Of a stretch of DNA of 46,152 nt, positions 1 to 8,599 are shown piece by piece (position 1 is the stretch's first letter; the number at the start of each line of letters is the position of its first letter). The DNA lies in assembly GCF_943193195.1 (NCBI RefSeq), contig NZ_CALPDG010000030.1, positions 1 through 46,152 on the forward strand, given 5' to 3'. The notes beneath the pieces were generated by a model. That model was not told where the DNA came from, ran no database searches, and saw nothing but the letters and a program-made list of their open reading frames with translations. Both the position numbers and the translations under genes were made by a program. Source of the DNA: Mediterraneibacter agrestimuris (GTDB lineage: Bacteria; Bacillota; Clostridia; Lachnospirales; Lachnospiraceae).

Positions 1-30
1 GGCTGGATATATCGCTGTCATCACTTCACT

Positions 31-80
31 GGTCGGACACCTTGCAGCGCAGTGCAAGATGCCGTGTGAACAGTAACGTG
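31..80 (-). repeat. Partial MITE/REP-like palindromic repeat
   Basis: Read on the minus strand this begins CGTTACTGTTCA and continues into a hairpin with stem CTTGCA/TGCAAG. It matches the left end of the complete element at 7078-7230 and the copy at the right edge of the window. The rest of the copy is lost or lies outside the window. The repeat sits in intergenic DNA only. Confidence 0.55.
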
Positions 81-138
81 AAAGAAATTACAGTGGAAAC
101 AAAAAAGAATAATAGCTTGCTTATATACTGGTTAATTG

Positions 139-153
139 TTACAATGATTGTAA
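139..153. promoter_or_regulatory. 15-bp palindromic operator candidate
   Basis: TTACAATGATTGTAA is a perfect inverted repeat about a single central base. It lies 111 bp upstream of the enoate-reductase start, where a regulator of the Fnr/Crp size class could bind. No regulator gene for it is visible nearby, so the role is inferred from symmetry and position only. Confidence 0.3.
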
Positions 154-264
154 TGAGTTGCCAGTATTTTTTATATATACCATTCATATGATAAAACAGT
201 TTAGAAGATTGTTTCAAATGCATGATTTTAAGGATACTGACCGGAATCGAAAGGAGAGATTTGT

Positions 265-2328
265 ATGGGAACTATGGATCCAAAGTATGAAGCTTTATTT
301 ACCCCATGGAAAATCGGAAATGTCGAGATCAAAAATCGTATTGTCCTTTGTCCTATGGGCGGAACGTCCCTGTTTGGCTGGATGGAGCCGAATCATTTTG
401 ACAAAGAGGCAGCGAACTTCTTCCTGGAAAGGGCAAGGAACAATGTGGGATTGATCATTCCCGGAATTGCTCCGGTCAAAGATCCTATGGGCGGGAGATG
501 GCTCTGGCAGAACAAGAAGATGTTCAAGGAATTGAAGGTCTTTATGGATGAGATTCATAAGACAGGCGCCAAATTGTTCGTGCAGATTACCGCAGGAATG
601 GGACGTTCATGGGCAATCACAGATTCTCTGGTGGCTGTTCACAACAATCCTGTACTACATGCACTGGCAAAGCCGATTATTGATGTACAGTATCAGTCTG
701 CAAGTCCAAGCGTACTGCCGTCCCGCTGGTCGGATAAGGTAACCTGCCGGGAAATGACTTTGAAGGAGATTCATGAGATTATTGACGGGTTTGCAAAGAC
801 CGCAGCGCTTTGTAAGGAAGCGGGCGTGGATGGCGTGGAGGTCCATGCGGTCCATGAGGGATACCTGCTGGATCAGTTTACGTTAAAATATACGAATAAG
901 AGAAAGGATCAGTTTGGCGGCTCTTTTGAGAACCGTTACCGTTTTGCAACGGCGATCGTAAAGAAGATCAAGTCAGCATGCGGAAGCGACTATCCGGTTT
1001 CCCTTCGTTATTCTGTTGTATCCAAGACAAAAGATTTCTGCGTAGGTGCAATGCCGGGAGAGGATTATATTGAGATTGGCCGTGATATGGAAGAAAGTGA
1101 AAAGGCTGCAAAATATTTACAGGATGCAGGTTATGACATGCTGAATGCAGACAACGGTACTTATGACGCATGGTATTGGGCTCATCCGCCGCAGTACATG
1201 CCGCAGAACTGTAACTTAGAGGATGTAGCACATATTAAGAAGTTTGTAGATATTCCGGTTGTCTGTGCAGGACGTATGGAGCCGGATGTGGGAGCGCAGG
1301 CAGTAGCTGACGGCAGAATTGACGCTGTGGGAATTGCCCGTCAGTTCCTTGCGGATAGCGAGTGGATTACGAAACTGATCGAGGATCGTCTGGAAGATAT
1401 CCGTCCGTGTATCTGCTGTCATAACGGATGCTTTACAATGACACATTACAAGGGTATTGCCAATGGACAGCCAATGGACGATATACGGCATATGGCCCGC
1501 TGTGCATTGAATCCGGTGACGATGCAGACAAATAAATATAAGATTGTTCCGGCGAAGACACCAAAGAAGATTGTTGTGATCGGCGGCGGAATCGGCGGTA
1601 TGGAAGCTGCAATTGTTTGTGCGAAGCGCGGGCACAGTGTAACATTGTATGAGAAGAGCGATCACTTAGGAGGAATTTTCATTGCGGCGGCAGCTCCGTC
1701 TTATAAGGAAAAAGACCGGGATCTGCTTGTATGGTATGAAAGAGAAATTCAGAAATATCCAATAGAGATTAAGCTGAATACAGAAGTAAAGAATGTAGAA
1801 GCTTTGCAGGCAGATGAAGTGATTGTTGCAACAGGCTCTGAGGCACGTACGCTTCCGGTAAAAGGTGTGGAGTATGCAATGGATGCAGTTGAATTCCTGC
1901 TTGGTGAAAAAGAGGTCGGAGAGAATGTAACGATTGTGGGCGGTGGACTGACCGGATGTGAGATCGCATATGAGTTGTATCTACAAGGGAAGAAACCGAC
2001 CATTGTGGAAATGAAGAATGACTTGATCGCAGTAAAGGGTGTTTGTCTTGCAAATGCAAGCTATCTGCGTGATTTCTTTACTACAAACAAAGTTCCGGTG
2101 TACTTGGAGACAATATTGGGAGAAGTATTAAAAGATGGCGTTATTGCTGTAGATAAGACAGGAAAGAGCTTTAAGATCGACGCAGACAGTGTAATTATGT
2201 CTGTAGGATATAAACCGGCTCCGATTGCAGAGAAGAGCAAGAACGTACATATTATCGGTGATGCACTTGCAGTAGGCAACCTGCGTACCGTTATCTGGAA
2301 CGCATGGGACGTAGCAATGAGATTATAG
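265..2328 (+). CDS. NADH:flavin oxidoreductase / enoate reductase (BaiCD/FadH-like)
   Basis: This 687-residue protein has the three-part build of 2,4-dienoyl-CoA reductase, 2-enoate reductase and bile-acid BaiCD/BaiH enzymes. Residues 9-360 form an FMN-binding Old Yellow Enzyme TIM barrel (FTPWKIGNVEIKNRIVLCPM; HAVHEGYLLDQF). A Cys cluster near residues 377-388 (RPCICCHNGC) plus a later ARC should bind a 4Fe-4S centre. The C-terminal half carries an FAD/NAD fold with GGGIGGMEAA at about 438 and a second dinucleotide motif (VGGGLTGCE). The reaction is expected to be NADH-dependent reduction of an activated C=C bond in the cytosol. The start is supported by AAGGAGAG 8 nt upstream. It is followed after 12-15 bp by an aconitase-X pair, suggesting dehydration followed by enoate reduction. 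The substrate cannot be read from sequence; it need not be a bile acid. Confidence 0.85.
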   Translation: MGTMDPKYEALFTPWKIGNVEIKNRIVLCPMGGTSLFGWMEPNHFDKEAANFFLERARNNVGLIIPGIAPVKDPMGGRWLWQNKKMFKELKVFMDEIHKTGAKLFVQITAGMGRSWAITDSLVAVHNNPVLHALAKPIIDVQYQSASPSVLPSRWSDKVTCREMTLKEIHEIIDGFAKTAALCKEAGVDGVEVHAVHEGYLLDQFTLKYTNKRKDQFGGSFENRYRFATAIVKKIKSACGSDYPVSLRYSVVSKTKDFCVGAMPGEDYIEIGRDMEESEKAAKYLQDAGYDMLNADNGTYDAWYWAHPPQYMPQNCNLEDVAHIKKFVDIPVVCAGRMEPDVGAQAVADGRIDAVGIARQFLADSEWITKLIEDRLEDIRPCICCHNGCFTMTHYKGIANGQPMDDIRHMARCALNPVTMQTNKYKIVPAKTPKKIVVIGGGIGGMEAAIVCAKRGHSVTLYEKSDHLGGIFIAAAAPSYKEKDRDLLVWYEREIQKYPIEIKLNTEVKNVEALQADEVIVATGSEARTLPVKGVEYAMDAVEFLLGEKEVGENVTIVGGGLTGCEIAYELYLQGKKPTIVEMKNDLIAVKGVCLANASYLRDFFTTNKVPVYLETILGEVLKDGVIAVDKTGKSFKIDADSVIMSVGYKPAPIAEKSKNVHIIGDALAVGNLRTVIWNAWDVAMRL

Positions 2329-2340
2329 AGGGAGTGATAA

Positions 2341-3624
2341 GTGATGAAACTGACAGAACAGCAGCAGGCTATTCTGGATGGCGAAAAGGGTGAAACCATG
2401 GCGAAGGTCATGAAAACGCTTGTAATGTACGGAGAAGCTTTCGGAGCAGAAACGATGATTCCGGTGACATCTAAGTACAACCATCTGGTTACCTCATTTG
2501 GACTGGGGGTAATTGCTCCGGTCTATGATCTGATGGAAAAACTGATTCAGGCAGGCGCGCTTTCTTCCCAGCAGTTTTCGGCGGATCCCCGCCCGGTAGA
2601 TAAAAATGTTCCGGCAAATTTACTGCAGAATCTGGTATTTGACAAGTTTATGTACAATAAACAAGATTACTATGAAGGACAGCTTCAGAAGCTGGGACTC
2701 ATGGAAAAGGACGCGTTTACCTGTACATGTTACATGGACGAGGTGGGAAATAAACCAGAGAAGGGTGATATTCTGAGCTGGTCAGAGTCCTCGGCGGTTG
2801 TGTATGCCAATTCCGTGCTGGGCGCGCGGTGTAACCGTAATTCAGGAATTATGGATTTGATGGGCGCAATTGTCGGCTGTGTACCGTATTTTGGTCTGCT
2901 GACCGATGAAGGCCGTAAGGCAACATGGATCGTCAAAGTGGAAACGTCAAAGAAACCGGAGGCACAGTTACTTGGGTCTGCCATTGGCATGAAAGTAATG
3001 GAAGACGTGCCGTATATTGTGGGGCTGGACAAATGGCTCGGCACAGAGCTTGACGATGCGGCATGTACATATCTGAAAGACTTTGGCGCCGCAACTGCTT
3101 CCAACGGCGCAGTCGGACTCTATCATGTGGAGAATCTGACGCCTGAGGCAAAGGAGCAAAAAGAAGCGCTTCTTGCAGAAGACGCAAAGACGTATGTAAT
3201 AGATGATGCAGAGCTGGAGAGGGTGAAAGCCGGGTATCCAATTGTCTGGAAGCACCCGAATGCAAAGCCGAAGCTGTGCTTCGTGGGTTGTCCGCATATG
3301 AGTCTGGAACAGTTAAAGAAATGGACAGATAACATAGAAGCGAGGCTCAAAAAGTACGGTAACAGTAAGGTTGTGATTCCGACAGTATTTACGGCGGCTC
3401 CGGCAGTATTAAGGGAATTTGAAAAGACATCATATGCAGACAGGCTGCGGGAAACAGGGGTTATCACGTCATATATTTGTCCATTAATGTATATGAACAA
3501 TCCGCTTTGTGCAAATATGCCTGTGGTGACATCTTCCAACAAGCTGCGTACTTATACGACGGCGCGGTATTTCACGGATAGTGAGATATTGACATTGATT
3601 ACGAGGGGAGGCCGGTCAGCATGA
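2341..3624 (+). CDS. Aconitase X catalytic (large) subunit
   Basis: The 427-residue product matches the AcnX large domain (DUF521), a 4Fe-4S-type dehydratase family that includes cis-3-hydroxy-L-proline dehydratase and archaeal mevalonate-5-phosphate dehydratase. Diagnostic stretches are CTCYMDEVGN, the core YANSVLGARCNRNSG and a late CPLMYMNNPLC. The split into separate large and small genes is the usual arrangement in many bacteria and archaea. Translation may begin at GTG 2341 or ATG 2344; GGGAG lies at a suitable distance from both. The gene overlaps the small-subunit gene by 4 nt, so the two are translationally coupled. Which hydroxy acid is dehydrated is unknown; the upstream enoate reductase could take the unsaturated product. 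Confidence 0.85.
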   Translation: MMKLTEQQQAILDGEKGETMAKVMKTLVMYGEAFGAETMIPVTSKYNHLVTSFGLGVIAPVYDLMEKLIQAGALSSQQFSADPRPVDKNVPANLLQNLVFDKFMYNKQDYYEGQLQKLGLMEKDAFTCTCYMDEVGNKPEKGDILSWSESSAVVYANSVLGARCNRNSGIMDLMGAIVGCVPYFGLLTDEGRKATWIVKVETSKKPEAQLLGSAIGMKVMEDVPYIVGLDKWLGTELDDAACTYLKDFGAATASNGAVGLYHVENLTPEAKEQKEALLAEDAKTYVIDDAELERVKAGYPIVWKHPNAKPKLCFVGCPHMSLEQLKKWTDNIEARLKKYGNSKVVIPTVFTAAPAVLREFEKTSYADRLRETGVITSYICPLMYMNNPLCANMPVVTSSNKLRTYTTARYFTDSEILTLITRGGRSA

Positions 3625-4064
3625 GAGAATTTCAGGGACGAGTGGTAACTCCGGGAACAGCAAGGGCAGAAGCAGTCGTAACTCACGGCGGTTTTAATAC
3701 GCTGGCGTCTTTGCAGAAATCATTGCAGTTCGGAGACAAAACTGCAAAGTGTAATGACCAGAACAATCCAGATTTATATGGGAAACCGCTGGCGGGATAC
3801 GCACTTTGTCTTCCGCAGACGATTGGCTCTACGACCGGGGGTATGGTGCTGTACTGTGCCTGTGCCATGAAGCGGCAGCCGGCATGTATGCTGTTTGCCA
3901 ATCAGATTGATTCTCTGGCAGCAGCCGGCGCGATCCTGGCGGATGTCTGGCTGGATGATGTGAAAATGCCGGTTATAGATTGTCTTGGAGAAGAATTTCT
4001 GGAATATGTGAAAGATGGAATGATGATCGCCATTGGGGAAGATGGTAAGGTAACTGTGGAATAA
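3621..4064 (+). CDS. Aconitase X swivel (small) subunit
   Basis: This 147-residue protein is the AcnX small subunit (DUF126), the swivelling domain that closes the active site over the large subunit. The motif GSTTGG contains the serine expected to take part in catalysis, and the remaining fold region (CACAMKRQPACMLFAN, AAGAILADVW) is typical. It starts inside the stop of the large-subunit gene (ATGA overlap). A terminator hairpin follows 50 bp downstream, so the operon 265-4064 appears to end here. Confidence 0.85.
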   Translation: MREFQGRVVTPGTARAEAVVTHGGFNTLASLQKSLQFGDKTAKCNDQNNPDLYGKPLAGYALCLPQTIGSTTGGMVLYCACAMKRQPACMLFANQIDSLAAAGAILADVWLDDVKMPVIDCLGEEFLEYVKDGMMIAIGEDGKVTVE

Positions 4065-4113
4065 GTTATTAGTTATGATCATACAAAATAATAAAAATAA
4101 ATGAAAGAAAAAT

Positions 4114-4160
4114 GAGACAGGATATGTTCCAGTAAAAAGGAAGGTGTCCTGTCTGTTTTT
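4114..4160 (+). terminator. Rho-independent terminator
   Basis: AGACAGGA pairs with TCCTGTCT across a 27-nt loop, followed by a T-rich run. It closes the enoate-reductase/AcnX operon. Confidence 0.7.
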
Positions 4161-4200
4161 GCGCATGTGTGTGAAGTGGCTGTGAATAGTAACGTAAAAA
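4160..4200 (-). repeat. Decayed MITE/REP-like end
   Basis: On the minus strand this reads CGTTACTATTCACAGCC, resembling the terminal sequence of the palindromic repeat at 7078-7230. The inner hairpin is no longer recognisable. Confidence 0.35.
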
Positions 4201-4222
4201 AAAGATGAAATATATTTTAATA

Positions 4223-4252
4223 TTGACAATAGTGTGCGATATACAGTATAGT
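4223..4252 (+). promoter_or_regulatory. PadR-type promoter/operator
   Basis: A TTGACA -35 box and TATAGT -10 box are separated by 18 bp. The spacer and -10 form the partly symmetric GATATACAGTATAGTAT run often seen before PadR/HAAS operons in this family. The PadR protein encoded just downstream probably binds here and represses itself. Confidence 0.65.
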
Positions 4253-4286
4253 ATTTATAACAGGATAAATAACAAGAGGTAAAGAT

Positions 4287-4625
4287 ATGGGAGATGAAAG
4301 GGATTTAAAGCAGAGTTTGATACAAGAACTGCGAAGAGGAACGCTTATCTTAAGTGTCCTGAGTCAGTTGAATGAGAAAAAGTATGGGTATGCACTGGTA
4401 CAGAATCTGGAAGAACAGGGGATGCCGATCGATCCGAATACGTTGTATCCTTTGCTTCGGCGGCTGGAAAAGCAGGGGCTTTTGGCGAGTGAATGGGATG
4501 TAGGGGAGTCGAAGCCCAGAAAATATTATAGCAGAACTGCATATGGAGATGAGATTTACCTTGAATTGAGATCTCAGTGGAGAACAATGACAGAAAGCAT
4601 GGAAGAGATGTTGAAAGGGGAATAG
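4287..4625 (+). CDS. PadR-family transcriptional regulator
   Basis: The 112-residue protein is a typical short PadR regulator. A winged helix-turn-helix covers roughly residues 15-90 (LRRGTLILSVLSQL, YGYALVQNLEEQG, NTLYPLLRRLEKQGLL), followed by a short C-terminal dimerisation helix. PadR proteins act as dimeric repressors in the cytosol and usually control the gene next to them. Here the next gene, 4 bp downstream, encodes a HAAS-domain membrane protein, the standard partner. The promoter at 4223-4252 carries a likely operator. Confidence 0.9.
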   Translation: MGDERDLKQSLIQELRRGTLILSVLSQLNEKKYGYALVQNLEEQGMPIDPNTLYPLLRRLEKQGLLASEWDVGESKPRKYYSRTAYGDEIYLELRSQWRTMTESMEEMLKGE

Positions 4626-4629
4626 GAGC

Positions 4630-5694
4630 ATGCAAGACAGAGAGATGATGGAACGGTATATATATGAGGTTGTCAGAAGAATTCCGAAAGAACAGAGGAA
4701 AGAAACGGCATTGGAGCTTCAGGAATTGATCAGTGATATGACTGAGTCCGGCGAAGCAATAGAGGCAGTACTGACTTTGCTTGGAGATCCTTCGGAGTTT
4801 GCAAAGCAGTACCGGGATGAGACAAATGTATTAATTGGACCGGCGTACTATTCTGATTATATGTGGCTGTTGAAAATCGTACTGGCGGCAGCGGCGGCGA
4901 GCGCAGTAATCTCGGAGCTGCTGCACGGTCTTATAGCGGGTGAATTTCTGGCGGAGATATTTTCAAAAATTCTTGGGAACATGATTACCTCAGGAATTAT
5001 GGTATTTGGCGTGATTACATTTATCTTTGCGGTGTTAGAACGGCAGAAAATCAAGGTGGAATTGCGTGAAAAAAAGAAGTGGAGTGTAGACAATTTAAAG
5101 GCAGAAGAGAAGGGCAGCCGGAAAATCAGTTTTGAAAAAGAGATTAGCTGGCATCCGGCACAGTTGTCTCCGATACCGGATAAACGTGCGAGGATCAGCC
5201 GTGCAGATAGTGTAGTCAGTATCGTATTTATCATTCTTATGGCAGGACTTTTGATGTTTGGACCGCAGCTTTTTGGAGTATATATCTTTGAGGATGATGA
5301 GTTTGTGAGAACAATATCCATATTCAATCTAGATAATTGGGACATAATCCTGCCGGTATTTTTGGCAAGTGTGCTGATTGGGCTGATAGATGAAATTATC
5401 CGTCTCATAAACGGATATTACTGCAAAACTGTAATGATCAGCAGTATCATCACAGGGGTGTCTCAGATGGTTTTAAATGCAATCCTTTTAAAAGGACTGC
5501 CATTTTTCAATCCTGATTTTGCAGAAGATGTATCTCAGCAGTTTGAGGTAAACTTTGTTTCTGAGATAGATCTTCTGCACTACTGGGGAACAAGCTTTGT
5601 GCCAAATATTTTCCTTGCAGTATTTTTAATTATTCAAATGATTGAAATTACAGTAACAGTTTATAAAACATTAAAATATGGAGATGAAAGATAA
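4630..5694 (+). CDS. HAAS/DUF1700-type membrane protein, PadR partner
   Basis: This 354-residue protein begins with a roughly 60-residue helical HAAS-like domain (RIPKEQRKETALELQELI, then TLLGDPSEFAKQYRDE). It continues with six or so hydrophobic segments around residues 77-95, 107-138, 195-215, 238-258, 265-285 and 325-348. Such proteins are commonly paired with PadR repressors and thought to sense or tune membrane state; the precise role is not established. It is co-transcribed with the regulator upstream and is convergent with the phosphofructokinase gene. Confidence 0.75.
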   Translation: MQDREMMERYIYEVVRRIPKEQRKETALELQELISDMTESGEAIEAVLTLLGDPSEFAKQYRDETNVLIGPAYYSDYMWLLKIVLAAAAASAVISELLHGLIAGEFLAEIFSKILGNMITSGIMVFGVITFIFAVLERQKIKVELREKKKWSVDNLKAEEKGSRKISFEKEISWHPAQLSPIPDKRARISRADSVVSIVFIILMAGLLMFGPQLFGVYIFEDDEFVRTISIFNLDNWDIILPVFLASVLIGLIDEIIRLINGYYCKTVMISSIITGVSQMVLNAILLKGLPFFNPDFAEDVSQQFEVNFVSEIDLLHYWGTSFVPNIFLAVFLIIQMIEITVTVYKTLKYGDER

Positions 5695-5752
5695 AATAAA
5701 AGCTTTTTCTACTCTATTTCTGCTGTGGATAAGAGATATGCTTTTGCAAGGT

Positions 5753-7021
5753 TTATCGGCGGTATGCGAATTTGGGAAGACCATTCTCACTGGGAATACT
5801 TACAACTCCCTGAATCAAAGGCAGTGCATACTCGATAAACTCCTCTCCAATATCAGAACCATCGTTTGTGATCCACTCAAGAGGTACAGTTTTCTCCTGA
5901 TTGCAGATCAGGTTCACATCCTCCGTAACATAGTCAATCTGATAGTTGGCTGCCGGACCCGAACGGACAGTGCTTTGTTTATCAGAGGCAAAGTCACCGG
6001 CAACCCTCCGGAAAGCGATCATTTTACCTGTCTCGCCTTCAAGCGCACACTTTACACCGTAAGCGCCGGAAGCAATGGCTTCCTTATAATCCATTCTGGA
6101 AAGCATGGAAGAAGAACAGCGCTGACAGACATTTAATTCAATGGAACGGACCTTGACGCCGAGACGGTCTTTTACCAGATTTTCTAAATATTTGCCGGAA
6201 CCGGTAAGCATTTTATGTCCGAAGCTGTCTACACCTACATCACTTGCAAGTTCACAGATAAAGGTGCCGTTGCCATCGTTGATTCCTTCGGAAATACAGA
6301 CAATCAGATTAGGAGTCGTTTCCAGTGCATTTTTGACTTTTTCGATAAATACTTCTTGATTGAAAGCAACCTCTGGCAGATAAACCAGTACAGGATTATC
6401 CTCTTTAAACTTTCTGGCAAGAACACTGGAAGCCGTCAGCCATCCCGCATGACGTCCCATGATTTCTATGATGGTAACCGATTTCTTATTGTCGTAAACA
6501 GAAGCATCAATCGTAATTTCACGAATTGTGGAAGCCACGTATTTGGCGGCGCTGCCGAAGCCCGGGGTGTGGTCTGTCAGAACAAGGTCGTTGTCGATTG
6601 TTTTCGGGATTCCGATAAAACGGATATCGCTGTTGATCTGCTCTGCGTAGCGGGAAAGCTTGCTGACTGTATCCATGGAATCATTTCCGCCGATGTAGAA
6701 AAAATAACCGATATTATAAAATGCAAACTTTTCAAACAGCTTCGGATAGACCTTGTCGTTCAGATCTTCCGGCAGCTTGTAGCGGCAGGAGCCGAGATAA
6801 GAGCCGGGAGTAGTCTTGATCAGTTCTAATTCACCGGATAACTCTAATGGCTTCATGTCCATCAGCTGATCATTTAAAAAGCCCTCAATTCCGTTTATCA
6901 TTCCATAAACAGTACCGAGAGTTTCTTCTCGGTTCAATGCTTCATATACAACTCCATACAGGCTCGCATTGATGGCAGCAGTAGGTCCGCCGGACTGTCC
7001 GGCAATTACATTTTTCTTCAT
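5753..7021 (-). CDS. 6-phosphofructokinase, probable PPi-dependent group
   Basis: The 422-residue protein phosphorylates fructose 6-phosphate in glycolysis. The N-terminus carries AGQSGGPTAAINAS, the phosphoryl-donor motif is GGNDSMDT, and the next motif is PKTIDNDL, with MGRHAGWLTASS for sugar phosphate binding. Lys in PKTIDND and the residue after GG[ND] point to the PPi-using clade rather than ATP-PFK (GGDGS, PGTIDND). GGNDS instead of the classical GGDDS is a variant I associate with clostridial members, so the donor should be treated as likely PPi but not proven. It is monocistronic on the minus strand, with a good GGAG site before the start. Confidence 0.85.
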   Translation of the reverse strand: MKKNVIAGQSGGPTAAINASLYGVVYEALNREETLGTVYGMINGIEGFLNDQLMDMKPLELSGELELIKTTPGSYLGSCRYKLPEDLNDKVYPKLFEKFAFYNIGYFFYIGGNDSMDTVSKLSRYAEQINSDIRFIGIPKTIDNDLVLTDHTPGFGSAAKYVASTIREITIDASVYDNKKSVTIIEIMGRHAGWLTASSVLARKFKEDNPVLVYLPEVAFNQEVFIEKVKNALETTPNLIVCISEGINDGNGTFICELASDVGVDSFGHKMLTGSGKYLENLVKDRLGVKVRSIELNVCQRCSSSMLSRMDYKEAIASGAYGVKCALEGETGKMIAFRRVAGDFASDKQSTVRSGPAANYQIDYVTEDVNLICNQEKTVPLEWITNDGSDIGEEFIEYALPLIQGVVSIPSENGLPKFAYRR

Positions 7022-7077
7022 GAGATTCCTCCGTTTCTTGTGATTGGGTTTTCAATATGATAATCAAAATAAATAAT

Positions 7078-7230
7078 CATAGTAACAGTTCAGCATAGGA
7101 GTTTGCACTTGCTGCAAACTCCGTAAAAATGCGTGATGGGAAATAGAATCCGCCCTTTCACCGCAGGTGAACTTAAAATAGGGCGGATTCAGTGACTATG
7201 AAGCCGAAAGGCTGAATAGTTACTGATCAT
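7078..7230. repeat. Complete MITE-like palindromic element
   Basis: The ends AGTAACAGTTCAGC (7081) and GCTGAATAGTTACT (7211) are imperfect terminal inverted repeats. Inside are two further hairpins: GGAGTTTGCA/TGCAAACTCC, and a nested pair in which GAATCCGCCCT/AGGGCGGATTC encloses TTCACC/GGTGAA. Related ends occur at 31-80, 4160-4200 and 46069-46152. It encodes nothing and lies in the 557-bp gap between the phosphofructokinase and the next gene; I see nothing else in that gap beyond possible promoter sequence. Confidence 0.65.
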
Positions 7231-7578
7231 AAATAGTTGGATGTACTTTATTTATCTTAACATTTCCTTTCAGAACAGGCAAGGAGAAGTGCTTTCTGAG
7301 TTACTTTTCTGAATAGCGTTGAAAGGTAGTTTTCTTTTATATATGCGGACGAAGCAGATATGTTGTCCTTTTCGACCGGTGAATTCCATGCTATACTGGA
7401 TGAAAACATACTTGACGAGGTGCGGCAGTGAATCACAAAGTATATAAATATGAATCCCTGCTTTATGCGGCAGGCGGTGCTTATGTTATTTTTTCCTGTG
7501 ATATCAGGAAAGAATTTGGATTGGAAAGCAGCCGGGTAACAGTGTAAGGGTAACAGGGAAAGAAAGGAGATCGGGAAG

Positions 7579-7992
7579 ATGTGGACATGTCCGGAATGTG
7601 GGAGGACTTTTAAAAAGCAGAATCAGAGCCATTACTGCGGGAAAGCGCCGGAAACGGTAGAAGATTATATTCTGGCACAGCCAGAAGCGGCACAGCAGCA
7701 TTTGAGGGCTATAAGGAATGCGGTGCATGAAGTGCTGCCGGATGTAGAAGAGCGGATTTCATGGAGTATGCCGGCCTTTTGGAAAAAACATAATATTATC
7801 CAGTTCGCTGGTTTTAAAAACCATGCCAGCCTGTATCCAGGACCAGAGGCTGTCCGGGAGTTTTCTGAACGGCTGACGGGATATAGGACAAGCAAGGGGA
7901 CGATACAGTTTCCATACAGCAGCCCAGTTCCGTCAGATTTGATTGCCGATATTGCCAGATGGTGTTACGAGACGGGGGAAGAACATCCGTAG
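7579..7992 (+). CDS. Zinc-ribbon DUF1801 (YdhG-like) protein
   Basis: The 137-residue protein begins with a short zinc ribbon (CPECGRTF...HYCG, residues 4-23) fused to a DUF1801 domain (residues 28-133: VEDYILAQPEAAQQHLRAIR, SWSMPAFWKK, IQFAGFKNHASLYPGP, KGTIQFPYSSPVP). Family members in Bacillus have been linked to iron handling, but the biochemical role is not settled. GAAAGGAGAT precedes the start. It appears monocistronic. Confidence 0.8.
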   Translation: MWTCPECGRTFKKQNQSHYCGKAPETVEDYILAQPEAAQQHLRAIRNAVHEVLPDVEERISWSMPAFWKKHNIIQFAGFKNHASLYPGPEAVREFSERLTGYRTSKGTIQFPYSSPVPSDLIADIARWCYETGEEHP

Positions 7993-8097
7993 GATGAGAG
8001 AATGGAAAGCGGTGACAGACTGACTGGATGGGTAAGCAATTTCGGAAATATAATGTGATGAGGAATGCCAGACACCAATGAAAAATATAGAAACAAA

Positions 8098-8128
8098 ACA
8101 TCAAAGACTTCGAGTCTGCATTTGATGT
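8098..8128 (+). promoter_or_regulatory. 5' UTR hairpin before the response regulator
   Basis: ACATCAAA pairs with TTTGATGT, with an inner GACT/AGTC pair, ending 5 nt before the AAAGGAGC ribosome binding site. The placement suggests control of translation initiation, but this is inference. Confidence 0.4.
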
Positions 8129-8144
8129 ATGTAAAGGAGCAGTT

Positions 8145-8361
8145 ATGTACCACATTGCAATTGTAGAAGATGAACTGGAATTTTCCATGCAGTTACAGAA
8201 GTACCTAAGGCAGTATCAACAGGAAAATGGCGTAGAATTTAAGATATCCGTATTCCGTGACGGCACAGAGATCCTGAAAGATTATAAACCAGAGTATGAT
8301 GCCATTTTTATGGATATCGAGATGCCGGTCATAAACGGAATGGATGCGGCAGAAAAGATCA
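8145..8361 (+). pseudogene. LytTR response regulator, 5' part (split by element)
   Basis: Codons 1-72 encode the first half of a receiver domain (IAIVEDE at the N-terminus, IFMDIEMPVINGMDAAEKI with the phospho-acceptor Asp). The frame then runs into element DNA and stops after MFARHV at 8381. The missing half begins at 42169. Joining 8361 to 42169 gives an unbroken 714-nt gene for 237 residues, the normal length of an AgrA/LytR-type regulator. As it stands this truncated product lacks part of the receiver and the whole DNA-binding domain. Confidence 0.9.
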
Positions 8362-8384
8362 TGTTTGCACGTCACGTTTGATAC
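8338..8384. other. attL
   Basis: This left junction joins gene sequence ending AAAAGAT, a CA dinucleotide (8360-8361), and the element arm TGTTTGCACGTCACG...GATAC (8362-8384). The element arm is an inverted match (18 of 23) of the arm at the right end. Confidence 0.75.
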
Positions 8385-8388
8385 AAAA

Positions 8389-8431
8389 TAAATAAGGCGT
8401 TTGCCCCGATTTATAGGGGTAGACGCCTTAT
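8389..8431. terminator. Bidirectional terminator at the left end
   Basis: AATAAGGCGT and ACGCCTTATT form a stem with an inner CCCC/GGGG pair. It lies just inside the element and would stop transcription entering from the split regulator gene. Confidence 0.75.
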
Positions 8432-8501
8432 TTGCTGGTTGGTGATGGTGAGCAAAGGGGGATTTCGGCAGAAGCCCCGGTTGGCTGATGAGTAGGTTTT
8501 A

Positions 8502-8570
8502 CGGAGTGATTTTACACGATGCACCCGATGAGCTTATGGTTATAATGAATTTCGGAAGTGATTTTACACG
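8502..8570. repeat. Direct repeat pair near the left end
   Basis: CGGAGTGATTTTACACG (8502-8518) and CGGAAGTGATTTTACACG (8553-8570) are spaced 51 bp apart. The positions suggest binding sites for a transfer or recombination protein; no function can be assigned. Confidence 0.45.
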
Positions 8571-8599
8571 TTTATACACGATTAGAAATTCGCATATTT

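Noticed and set aside
5753-6829. Open frames of 152 and 204 codons on the plus strand
   Set aside because: They lie entirely antisense to the well-supported phosphofructokinase gene and show no recognisable motif or ribosome binding site.
8502-8570. CRISPR array
   Set aside because: Only two repeats are present, with no spacer series and no cas genes anywhere in the window.
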